Below are positions 8,704 through 15,864 of a DNA stretch of 64,000 bases, one piece after another. A program made the translations under genes and the position numbers. The number at the start of each line of letters is the position of its first letter. The first letter of the stretch is position 1. The stretch is taken from assembly GCA_016212665.1 (NCBI GenBank), contig JACREZ010000009.1, forward strand, positions 1-64,000. The letters are read 5' to 3'. Source of the DNA: Ignavibacteriota bacterium (GTDB lineage Bacteria; Bacteroidota; Ignavibacteria; UBA10030; SZUA-254). The notes under the pieces were generated by a model. The model saw nothing but the letters and a program-made list of their open reading frames with translations, had not been told where the DNA came from and searched no databases.

Positions 8704-9153
8704 TTAAATAGTTGATTGGGTCACTTTATTAATATCCATATTCTGCATGTCCTGATATGCCCTAATAATTTCTGAGGTTAATAAATCACGACATTTCCTG
8801 TTTATTCCTGGAACTAATTTAGAAGAAGATTGTAATGTATCATAAATATCTTTATAGGGAATCCAGTAAGTTTGATATAAGATTTCCTTTTCTATAATGT
8901 CATGATTCCAAAGCGTCGCAGTTAATGCAAGTGCATTTACAGCTTTCACAACGTCAGGTGTAATAAGATTCGATATTTGAATTTCATTTACTCCACTCCA
9001 AGCCATGAAAAGATCAATCACACCTTGTCTTTTAAACATTTTTTTATTTGTGTTGTAAGATTTTCCAGCCATTATAAGTGCTATTGAGCTAAAAATCAAA
9101 CTAATAATAGCCGCCCCTGCTGAAACAGCTGAAATAAAATCTGCTGTACTCAT
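8704..9153 (-). CDS. Membrane-anchored protein of unknown function
   Basis: 149 residues with an N-terminal hydrophobic segment (about residues 8-29, AGAAIISLIFSSIALIMAG) followed by a polar region KSYNTNKKMFKRQG and an all-helical domain. The arrangement (one N-terminal membrane helix, then a short cytoplasmic helical domain) resembles DUF4760-type proteins of accessory regions, but the match is by general shape only. Together with the 75-residue gene and the Gp37/tcmP remains it forms an AT-rich small-gene island between two peptidase genes. Confidence 0.6.
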   Translation of the reverse strand: MSTADFISAVSAGAAIISLIFSSIALIMAGKSYNTNKKMFKRQGVIDLFMAWSGVNEIQISNLITPDVVKAVNALALTATLWNHDIIEKEILYQTYWIPYKDIYDTLQSSSKLVPGINRKCRDLLTSEIIRAYQDMQNMDINKVTQSTI

Positions 9154-9180
9154 TTTTCTAAAACCTTTAACAAAATTATT

Positions 9181-10617
9181 TTACTTGGAATAAAAATCAA
9201 TCATCCTCTCAATCGCCGCACTGCACACTGGGTCGAAATCAATAAGAGAAAGCGTGAACATGCGGCAATCAATTGCGGGACGATAGAAACCTTCGGAAGC
9301 GTAACCGGCGCCTTGAAACGCTCCGACTTTGCCCACGTACTTTGTCTCTTTAAGAATTTTCATTTCTGCATCGTACAATGGTTTTCGTTTTTCATAATAA
9401 TCAGAGGCAAGGCGATTGAGTTTTCCTCGTTCTCGTCCAAGACTATCGTATTGATGCTTTTCCCATGGAGTAGGAAGTGGTGTTTCGGCTTCCATCATAT
9501 TTTTCCACTTCATTGTTTTCGGATTCAACAACGCAGTGATGTTCGGTTCCCACGGCTCGACTCCTTTTTGATAAAAATCATTGTAGGCAACTTGCGACGA
9601 ATAATATTCATCACCAAGTCCGCCGAATGAATGACCGAACTCATGTACATAGACATAATCCATCTGCCACTCCATGCCTTCCTTGTCGGTTTTGGAAAAG
9701 CATGTTGCATACAAATTATAAATACCGCCGCCGCCGTAACGGTTGTCGTTGACAAGTATGTGAATAAAATCGTACGGTGCGGCGGAAGCAATATCACGAA
9801 GCGCACGATTCTCCATCGTCAGTACGTAGCGAGGCGTTTGGAACACATCGTAACTCGTACCGAGCGGAGTCTTTCTCCACACATTCGAGTCCGGTCGGTC
9901 AATTCCCGATTCTTCCGACTCGACTTCAACAATCCACACATTAAAATTATCTTTCCGTTTGCTGAACGGATACGTAGCAAACAATGCGTCAGTAAAGTGT
10001 TTGCAATCTTTTCTAAATTTTTCCATTTCGGCTTTCGTATAACCATCACCGAGAATAACAATATCCACTTTCTTTTCCGGCGCGCCGTTCTTCAATAACT
10101 GAGTAACTTTGAAATCCGGTGTGTGTTTCTCTTTGCTGATTTCTCTCGAAGTATTCGGGTCAATCGTCGTAGAGAAAATTTCATTAAACAACATCTGCTT
10201 ATTGCGGTGAGAAATCGTTAATTGAATTGCATTCTTTGGGTATGGCAATCGAACCGTCTCATGAAATGTGCGAGTCATCTTATCGGCTTCATCGGTTGTT
10301 TGCCATTCGTTGAAGATAGTCGAGTAGCCGCGTGAATAAATCATCGTCGTTGTAGCGACATCATACACGCGCACCAAAAATTCGCCGTAGTTCATGACAT
10401 CAAGAAGATTGGTTTTGCTTCCGGGCCATGCACCTTCTTCGTACACTTGGTCAAGACTAACACTCTCGGTTGATTTTGTTCCGGAATGAAAATAATCTAC
10501 ACGCAGTGTTTTATCTACAAAGAATTGGTCGAAATCTACTGACTGTGAAAAAGTAGTTGAGTAGATGAGTAGTTGAGATGTTAGTAGTAGAGTGGTGAGT
10601 AGTGAGTAGTTTTTCAT
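9181..10617 (-). CDS. Secreted M64 family (IgA-peptidase-like) zinc metallopeptidase
   Basis: 478 residues from the ATG at 10617; an upstream in-frame extension of 20 codons lacks leader character. The signal peptide ends near YSTTFSQ. Residues about 70-165 form an N-terminal beta domain. The catalytic domain starts at VDIVILGDGYTKAEMEKF and contains YVHEFGHSFGGLGDEYY, the HExGHxxxGLxDE zinc motif of peptidase family M64. The family includes an IgA protease, but most homologues in free-living Bacteroidota are general secreted proteases. The leader codons overlap a degenerate 7-bp repeat (about 10556-10614). Substrate unknown. Confidence 0.93.
   Translation of the reverse strand: MKNYSLLTTLLLTSQLLIYSTTFSQSVDFDQFFVDKTLRVDYFHSGTKSTESVSLDQVYEEGAWPGSKTNLLDVMNYGEFLVRVYDVATTTMIYSRGYSTIFNEWQTTDEADKMTRTFHETVRLPYPKNAIQLTISHRNKQMLFNEIFSTTIDPNTSREISKEKHTPDFKVTQLLKNGAPEKKVDIVILGDGYTKAEMEKFRKDCKHFTDALFATYPFSKRKDNFNVWIVEVESEESGIDRPDSNVWRKTPLGTSYDVFQTPRYVLTMENRALRDIASAAPYDFIHILVNDNRYGGGGIYNLYATCFSKTDKEGMEWQMDYVYVHEFGHSFGGLGDEYYSSQVAYNDFYQKGVEPWEPNITALLNPKTMKWKNMMEAETPLPTPWEKHQYDSLGRERGKLNRLASDYYEKRKPLYDAEMKILKETKYVGKVGAFQGAGYASEGFYRPAIDCRMFTLSLIDFDPVCSAAIERMIDFYSK
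10556..10614. repeat. Degenerate 7-bp repeat in the M64 leader
   Basis: GTAGATG/AGTAGTT/GAGATGT/TAGTAGT/AGAGTGG/TGAGTAG/TGAGTAG steps run through the signal-peptide codons (encoding SLLTTLLL, SQLLIYS on the minus strand). Confidence 0.65.
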
Positions 10618-10633
10618 TTTGAATTTTTCATTT

Positions 10634-10789
10634 TTAATTGAGAATAATTCCTTGTTGCCAGAGAACGAACAATACAATTGCCGTAATCACTGTCAGAAGG
10701 AAAATAAAAGCTAAAATCTTTGAGAGCATCCACAGCGCTTTCAGGGGAATCCATATTGGAGCGGTGAGGATTTTGAATAATGTTTTCAT
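10634..10789 (-). CDS. 51-residue membrane protein coupled to the PspC gene
   Basis: The ORF reads MKTLFKILTAPIWIP..., with one long hydrophobic helix (about residues 21-44, LSKILAFIFLLTVITAIVLFV) and ends GIILN. Its ATG overlaps the stop of the PspC gene as ATGA, a strong sign of translational coupling. It is probably a small inner-membrane partner of the PspC-domain protein. No family is recognised. Confidence 0.65.
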   Translation of the reverse strand: MKTLFKILTAPIWIPLKALWMLSKILAFIFLLTVITAIVLFVLWQQGIILN

Positions 10790-10989
10790 TGAACGTGCAA
10801 TTCAGATTTTTTGGGAATCAACCAGACGGCTAAAAGATAGCCAAGACCGAACGGGAAAAATCCGGTTCCGATAAGTAAGATGATAAAGATAATGCGTACA
10901 ACAACCGGGTCAATGTTGAACACTTCGCCGATGCCGCCACAAACACCGGCAAGTTTTTTATCTGTTTCTGAACGGTAGAGACGTTTCAT
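10786..10989 (-). CDS. PspC domain protein
   Basis: 67 residues consisting of almost nothing but a PspC domain: KRLYRSETDKKLAGVCGGIGEVFNIDP, then a membrane helix IIFIILLIGTGFFPFGLGYLLAVWLIP. PspC domains act in membrane-stress sensing and anchor stress responses to the inner membrane. Stand-alone PspC proteins of this size are common in Bacteroidota. The gene overlaps a 51-residue membrane ORF by 4 nt. Confidence 0.9.
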   Translation of the reverse strand: MKRLYRSETDKKLAGVCGGIGEVFNIDPVVVRIIFIILLIGTGFFPFGLGYLLAVWLIPKKSELHVQ

Positions 10990-11074
10990 AGTTCTTGATG
11001 CTTGATATTTGAAAATAGATTCTGTTACTGCCCTTTGAAAAACTTAGAAAGTCGAAGCACTTCACCAACTTGTG

Positions 11075-11266
11075 TCATGCTGTTTTTCCTGAGTAAAGAA
11101 CTGTATTCGCCTTCCTTGCTTCGTCTACTAACCGCATCATGTTTTGGAGAGCTAATACGCGTTCAGTTGGTGTTTGTTTAAGTATGGATTGATTCAACGT
11201 CAAATCAATCCCATATTCTTTCGCACGTTCGATTGCGGAACCTGATTGTGGTTTTTCTGTTTCCAT
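11075..11266 (-). CDS. Small helical protein, possible orphan toxin-antitoxin component
   Basis: 63 residues from the ATG at 11266 (METEKPQSG). The pattern AIERAKEYGIDLTL...TPTERVLALQNMMRLVDEAR resembles small proteins that usually precede a nucleotidyltransferase-fold gene in two-gene modules. No such gene follows here; only a 17-codon open stretch remains downstream, so the partner may have been lost. The assignment is by pattern and is tentative. Confidence 0.5.
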   Translation of the reverse strand: METEKPQSGSAIERAKEYGIDLTLNQSILKQTPTERVLALQNMMRLVDEARKANTVLYSGKTA

Positions 11267-11404
11267 ATTGCGCAGTAAATATAAAGAGAAAATCAATCTC
11301 AGAGAAACAAAAATTCTCTTTTGCTCACTTTTTCCTTATCTTTCTGCCGCTTGATGAAGATACGGATTGAAGATACAAATTTGATTATGCTTAGAACTAC
11401 TACC

Positions 11405-11458
11405 AACCGTCAACTGACAACTTACGAATCACTACTTACCACTCACAACTCACTAACA
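11405..11458. repeat. Degenerate 7-bp repeat just before ackA
   Basis: Heptamer steps AACTGAC, AACTTAC, GAATCAC, TACTTAC, CACTCAC, AACTCAC lead directly up to the ackA start codon, so the repeat occupies the position of the ribosome binding region. Confidence 0.7.
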
Positions 11459-11462
11459 GAAA

Positions 11463-12710
11463 ATGAATATTCTTGTATTAAACTGCGGCTCATCATCTCT
11501 TAAATTCCAGATTATTGAAACTGACCTTGACCTCATCGAAAAGAATGCTGACAAACGGCTTGCAAGCGGATTGCTTGAACGTGTCGTCGGCAACGCGCTC
11601 ATCACGTTGCAGGTTGAAGGACAACCAAAAGTTCGCGAAACCGCGCCGTTGCGCGACCATCGTTCGGCAATTGATTTTGTGTTGCGATGGATAATTTCTC
11701 CGAACTCAAAAATCAACAACATCAAATCACTCGGAGATATTCACGCTGTCGGACATCGTGTTGTGCATGGCGGCGAGAAGTTTACCAAGTCTGTTTTGAT
11801 TGATGAACAAGTGATTGAACAAATCGAAGACAACATCGAACTCGCTCCTCTTCATAATCCTGCAAACCTGAAAGGAATTTACGGCGCGAGAGAACTTCTT
11901 GGTTCAGGCGTTCCGCAAGTCGCTGTGTTTGATACTGCGTTTCACTCGACCATGCCTGAGACTTCGTACTTGTACGCGATTCCATATCAGATGTATCGTC
12001 GGCATCGTGTACGTCGTTATGGATTTCATGGAACGTCTCACCGATATGTCGCGTATCGGTATCGCCAATTGGTGAATATCGAACGGGAGAATGTGAATAT
12101 CATAACTGTTCATCTTGGCAACGGCTGTTCCGCCTGTGCGATTAAGAACGGCGAGTCGCTCGATACTTCAATGGGGCTCACGCCAATGGAAGGACTTGTT
12201 ATGGGAACCCGTAGCGGTGATGTTGACCCTTCAATTCTCGAATTCATCCATCACAAAGAAGGAATCGGGATGCGTGACATTGACACAATTCTCAACAAAC
12301 AATCGGGCTTGCTCGGCATTTCCGGTTTGACGAACGATATGCGAGAACTTCTCGCTGAAGAACAGGAAAAGAACGACCGCCGCGCACGTCTCGCTATTGA
12401 TATTTTCTGTATGCGTGTGAAGAAATATATCGGCGCGTACCTTGCGGAGATGGGTGGAGCGAATGCCATTGTCTTCACCGGCGGAATCGGAGAAAACAGC
12501 GCCGCTGTGCGTGAACGAATTTGCAACGGCTTAGAATGGATGGGTCTCTCTCTCGATAAAGAACGAAATGGAGAAAAAGTGAACGGACGAGAAGGAGAAA
12601 TATCCACGGAAGATTCACGATTGAAAGCATACGTCATTCCCACGAATGAGGAATTACTGATTGCACGGGATACAGTGAGAACGATAAAGGATGTGCCGAG
12701 AAGATGGTAG
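11463..12710 (+). CDS. ackA: Acetate kinase
   Basis: 415 residues, a little longer than the usual 400. AckA interconverts acetyl phosphate + ADP and acetate + ATP in the cytoplasm, the energy-yielding end of acetate fermentation. Diagnostic motifs are NCGSSSLKFQ at the N-terminus, HRVVHGGEKF, FDTAFHSTMP, YGFHGTSHRY, HLGNGCSACAI, DTSMGLTPMEGL, GTRSGDVDP and FTGGIGENSAAVR. No phosphotransacetylase gene is adjacent. It is transcribed divergently from the small gene at 11075-11266. Confidence 0.97.
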   Translation: MNILVLNCGSSSLKFQIIETDLDLIEKNADKRLASGLLERVVGNALITLQVEGQPKVRETAPLRDHRSAIDFVLRWIISPNSKINNIKSLGDIHAVGHRVVHGGEKFTKSVLIDEQVIEQIEDNIELAPLHNPANLKGIYGARELLGSGVPQVAVFDTAFHSTMPETSYLYAIPYQMYRRHRVRRYGFHGTSHRYVAYRYRQLVNIERENVNIITVHLGNGCSACAIKNGESLDTSMGLTPMEGLVMGTRSGDVDPSILEFIHHKEGIGMRDIDTILNKQSGLLGISGLTNDMRELLAEEQEKNDRRARLAIDIFCMRVKKYIGAYLAEMGGANAIVFTGGIGENSAAVRERICNGLEWMGLSLDKERNGEKVNGREGEISTEDSRLKAYVIPTNEELLIARDTVRTIKDVPRRW

Positions 12711-12809
12711 TTATTTGTTGACAGTTAACAGTTGTCGACACATGGTTAAAGATTTCATTTGCATTCATCCATAAAGAAATGTATTTTTTTGATGTGATAC
12801 GGTACAGAC

Positions 12810-13103
12810 GTGCAATATAATTTCGAATGGGACCCAAAGAAAGCCAAAGAAAATTATCAAAAACACAAAGTTACTTTCGAACGTGCATCTGAAATTTTTC
12901 TTGACCCATTGATGATTTCCATATTTGACGAGGAACATAGTGATATGGAAGACAGATGGATTACTATCGGTAAAGATCGAAACGATGTTAACCTTGTTGT
13001 CATTCATACATTTCGTGAAGGAACTTCACAAACATCAGGGATTCGAATTATCTCGGCACGAAAAGCAACAAAGCAAGAAACGAAACAATACATAAGTAGA
13101 TAA
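12810..13103 (+). CDS. brnT: BrnT family toxin
   Basis: 97 residues. FEWDPKKAKENYQKHKVTFERA, then FLDP, EDRWITIG and RIISARKATKQE form the full BrnT pattern, a RelE-like ribonuclease that arrests growth by cleaving RNA. A BrnA/CopG-like gene follows after 4 nt, the normal toxin-first order. Such operons are usually repressed by the BrnA-BrnT complex; no operator was resolved. Confidence 0.92.
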   Translation: MQYNFEWDPKKAKENYQKHKVTFERASEIFLDPLMISIFDEEHSDMEDRWITIGKDRNDVNLVVIHTFREGTSQTSGIRIISARKATKQETKQYISR

Positions 13104-13107
13104 GTTT

Positions 13108-13311
13108 ATGAAAAAAGAATACGATTTTAGTCAAGGGGTTCGAGGAAAATTTTACAAGGCAAATACTCGCCTCAATTTACCAGTGTATCTTGATGATGAT
13201 GTCCTCAAATTTGTTCGGGAATTTGCTAAACGTAAAAAAGTTGATACACAAACAATAGTCAACACACTTTTACGCAGTAATAAAGACATCGTGCTAACTT
13301 TAAAAGAGTGA
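13108..13311 (+). CDS. BrnA-like antitoxin
   Basis: 67 residues. KKEYDFSQGVRGKF is the typical N-terminus of antitoxins paired with BrnT. LNLPVYLDDDVLKFVREFAKRKKVDTQTIVNTLLR reads as a ribbon-helix-helix dimerisation/DNA-binding unit. It would neutralise BrnT and autoregulate the pair. It ends 4 nt before the exonuclease gene, so that gene may be co-transcribed. Confidence 0.85.
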   Translation: MKKEYDFSQGVRGKFYKANTRLNLPVYLDDDVLKFVREFAKRKKVDTQTIVNTLLRSNKDIVLTLKE

Positions 13312-13315
13312 ATAC

Positions 13316-14026
13316 TTGTTAGAATCCCTCAACATAGAAACCATTCTCTTCTTAGACATCGAAACCGTTCCGCAGTTTCCTGATTACGATTCTGTGCCGG
13401 AACACATCAAACCGTTGTGGAACAAGAAATCTGAATCGTTGATAAAAAATCCTGAAACGGAAACACCGAAAAGTATCTACCCACGAGCGGGAATTTATGC
13501 TGAGTTCGGAAAAGTGATTTGCATTTCGGTCGGGTATATCAATGGAAAAGAGTTTCGTGTGAAATCGTTTGCAAGTCATGATGAAGCGGAACTCCTTTCG
13601 GAATTTATTTCTCTTGTCAACAAACATTTCAACAGGAGCGAGAACCTGCTTTGCGCACACAACGGAAAAGAATTCGACTTCCCCTATCTTGCACGAAGAA
13701 TTCTCATCAACGGATTGAAACTTCCGAGAGCACTCGACACCGCAGGAAAAAAGCCGTGGGAAATTCAACATCTTGACACCATGGAATTGTGGAAATTCGG
13801 TGATTACAAAAATTTCACTTCGCTCAATCTCCTTGCCTCCATCTTCAACATCCCGACTCCGAAAGATGACATTGACGGAAGCAAGGTTTATGAAGTCTAT
13901 TGGCAGGAAAAAAATCTTGAACGCATAGTCACGTATTGCAACAAAGATGTGCTCACCGTTGCTCAGATTTTATTAAGAATGAGAGGCGAACCGTTGATTG
14001 AACCGGATAAGGTGTTTATTGTGTGA
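13316..14026 (+). CDS. Predicted 3'-5' exonuclease, DEDD/PolB-like ribonuclease H fold
   Basis: 236 residues starting at a TTG at 13316; no upstream ATG is available and the first motif lies at residue 14. Exo I motif FLDIETVP contains the DxE pair. Exo II is seen in LCAHNGKEFDFPYLARR, and Exo III near VTYCNKDVLTVAQILL (YxxxD). This matches the family of predicted 3'-5' exonucleases related to the proofreading domain of DNA polymerase B, common in Bacteroidota. It would act on DNA or RNA ends in the cytoplasm. The real start is the least certain element. Confidence 0.85.
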   Translation: MLESLNIETILFLDIETVPQFPDYDSVPEHIKPLWNKKSESLIKNPETETPKSIYPRAGIYAEFGKVICISVGYINGKEFRVKSFASHDEAELLSEFISLVNKHFNRSENLLCAHNGKEFDFPYLARRILINGLKLPRALDTAGKKPWEIQHLDTMELWKFGDYKNFTSLNLLASIFNIPTPKDDIDGSKVYEVYWQEKNLERIVTYCNKDVLTVAQILLRMRGEPLIEPDKVFIV

Positions 14027-14029
14027 TCT

Positions 14030-14712
14030 ATGAAATTAAAACTATTTCCCCTGCTCATTATTATCATCTTTCTCGCTTGCTCTGATGATGATAATCCTAT
14101 CGGTAGTACACAACAATCGCTGAGGCTTTTTGGAAAAGTTGTTGACAGTCTTGGTGTACCAATTGATAGCGTTGGAGTTCATTACTTGTTTGAATATAAA
14201 TCAGGAAAATTTCTTAAATCCCCTTCTTCACCTCCTTCTACACAAATCCGCTATTCCCTACCTCATCGCTCTTATGTAAGAATCGATATCTTTCGTTGGT
14301 TTACGCGCGATTCAATCAGTTCATTTATTAATGATACACTCAATGCCGGGATACATACTTTTACCGTTGACGTTTCAACAATGACCAATGGTTTTTACAT
14401 TTATCGAGTCATAACTAATAATTTGGTTCAGGAAAAATATTTTGCTTTGCTCAATACGAACATTTCTGAAGTGATACAGCTGAACCTTTAGCTGTTACCG
14501 ATACATCGGGAAGTTTTTCACTTCCGTATGCCCTTTTAGGTTTCGGAGTTCCCTTGTTTCGCGCGCTTGATAATCCAACTGTCGTTGATACAATGTATAT
14601 TTCCCGTACCATCGAACTTGTGCTTCATAAAACAGGATACAGTACGAAAGTTCAATCAATAACAATTGACACTTCTACAAATATGTTTCGAACTTTTGTT
14701 CTTGAGCATTAA
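14030..14712 (+). pseudogene. Frameshifted lipoprotein with carboxypeptidase-regulatory-like domain
   Basis: The first frame (14030-14491) encodes a lipoprotein signal peptide (FLACSDDDNP), a beta domain LFGKVVDSLGVPIDSVGV and NGFYIYRVITNN...YFALLNTN. It ends abruptly at 14489. From about 14470 a different frame continues the same kind of protein: SDTAEPLAVTDTSGSFSLPY, then FGVPLF and LVLHKTGYSTKVQSITID, ending at 14712. The second part is a normal carboxypeptidase-regulatory-like strand set. A single frameshift around 14464-14475 explains both halves. Either the gene is broken or the sequence carries an indel error here. Confidence 0.7.
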
Positions 14713-14837
14713 ATTTTTGAAACAAGTACCTTTCCAAAAACGAATCTGACTCACACCACATTTACTATGTAAAGCCTTTTTCTTCAAAGTAGAACTTCTT
14801 ATATTCACCCATCAACTTCGGGGAAGATTGATGCAAT

Positions 14838-15743
14838 GTGCATCAATCAGTAATGTTCAAATTACCGTGCAAGACATTGAAAGAATCTCATTCACTTTTT
14901 TTGATTTTCCTGTTGTTGATTGCCGTGTTGGCTGTTATTTCTCTCAGTCTTCGTGGCTGGGAATATTATTTGACGCCACTTGAAGCGCGTCCGTTTCATT
15001 CCGAGTACTCTACGCTCAAACCTTCCGGTTCGTACAGTCATGGTCTTGGTATCATCGGGACATTGATGGTCATCGTCGGTGTCTCGACCTATTCAACCCG
15101 TAAGCGAATTCGTTCGCTGTGGAATGTAGGCAAGTTAAGCCGGTGGTTGGAATTTCATATTTTCCTCTGTTTACTCGGTCCCATCCTCGTTCTCTATCAT
15201 ACAACATTCAAAGCGGGCGGCATTGCGGCAATCAGTTTGTGGACAATGCTTTCTGTTGCCACAAGCGGAATAATCGGGCGATTTCTTTACACGCTTGTTC
15301 CGAGAAATCTCAATGGCAACGAATTGACGTTGGAAGAAATCAATGCGCAATTAAATGAACTCGGTTCTTCACTTGAATCAAGCACAATCGGGAAACAGAT
15401 TGTTCAGATGATTGACGATGCGTTTGCAAACATCAGCAAACCGAAAAGCTTGGGTGAAACATTTTCCACGTTTATGCACTTGCAAACAATCAAATCGCAT
15501 GTAAAACATAACATTCACAAGTTGATTGTTGAAAGCAACCTTTCACACGACATTGCAAAGCAAATGACTGCATCTTCCAACGCTCGTGCCTCACTCTTTC
15601 AAAAGTCATTGGTGCTTTCACAAGTCGAGCGAATCTTTTTCTATTGGCATGCGATTCATCTTCCGTTCACGATTATTATGTTCATCACGCTTGCCGCGCA
15701 TGTTGTGGTTGTTGTGATGCTTGGCTACAGGTGGATATTGTGA
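14838..15743 (+). CDS. Cytochrome-b-like inner-membrane diheme protein
   Basis: 301 residues from a GTG at 14838 (an ATG at 14853 is the alternative). About four to five membrane helices: residues 20-38, 69-83, 104-124, 130-151 and 270-296. Two helices each hold a histidine pair with 13 residues between them: His107/His121 and His274/His288, the spacing used by the b hemes of cytochrome b/b6. A soluble stretch (155-262) lies between. It is the first gene of the multiheme operon, so the inferred role is to take electrons from quinol and pass them to the periplasmic cytochromes. It lacks overall resemblance to canonical bc1 cytochrome b, so substrate is inference. Confidence 0.75.
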   Translation: MHQSVMFKLPCKTLKESHSLFLIFLLLIAVLAVISLSLRGWEYYLTPLEARPFHSEYSTLKPSGSYSHGLGIIGTLMVIVGVSTYSTRKRIRSLWNVGKLSRWLEFHIFLCLLGPILVLYHTTFKAGGIAAISLWTMLSVATSGIIGRFLYTLVPRNLNGNELTLEEINAQLNELGSSLESSTIGKQIVQMIDDAFANISKPKSLGETFSTFMHLQTIKSHVKHNIHKLIVESNLSHDIAKQMTASSNARASLFQKSLVLSQVERIFFYWHAIHLPFTIIMFITLAAHVVVVVMLGYRWIL

Positions 15744-15767
15744 GATTACAGACAATAAAGAACAGGA

Positions 15768-15864
15768 GTCATTCCGAACGAAGTGAGGAATCTCGTGTCT
15801 CAATTTTACATCAAACCACACGTGAGAGATTCTTCACCCCGCTGAAGCGGGGATTCAGAATGAC
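15768..15864. repeat. Palindromic interspersed repeat, copy 1
   Basis: Starts GTCATTCCGAACG and ends GGATTCAGAATGAC, giving inverted ends GTCATTC/GAATGAC. An internal hairpin CCCCGCTGAAGCGGGG sits near the right end. The terminal ATGAC supplies the ATG used as start codon of the following cytochrome gene. Confidence 0.8.

Noticed and set aside
11018-11071. 17-codon ORF after the gene at 11075 (minus strand)
   Set aside because: Too short to judge; mentioned only as a possible trace of a lost partner gene.
15644-15859. N-terminal extension of the 20-heme cytochrome
   Set aside because: The extra residues come from the preceding gene in another frame and from palindromic repeat copy 1; a good signal peptide starts at 15860.
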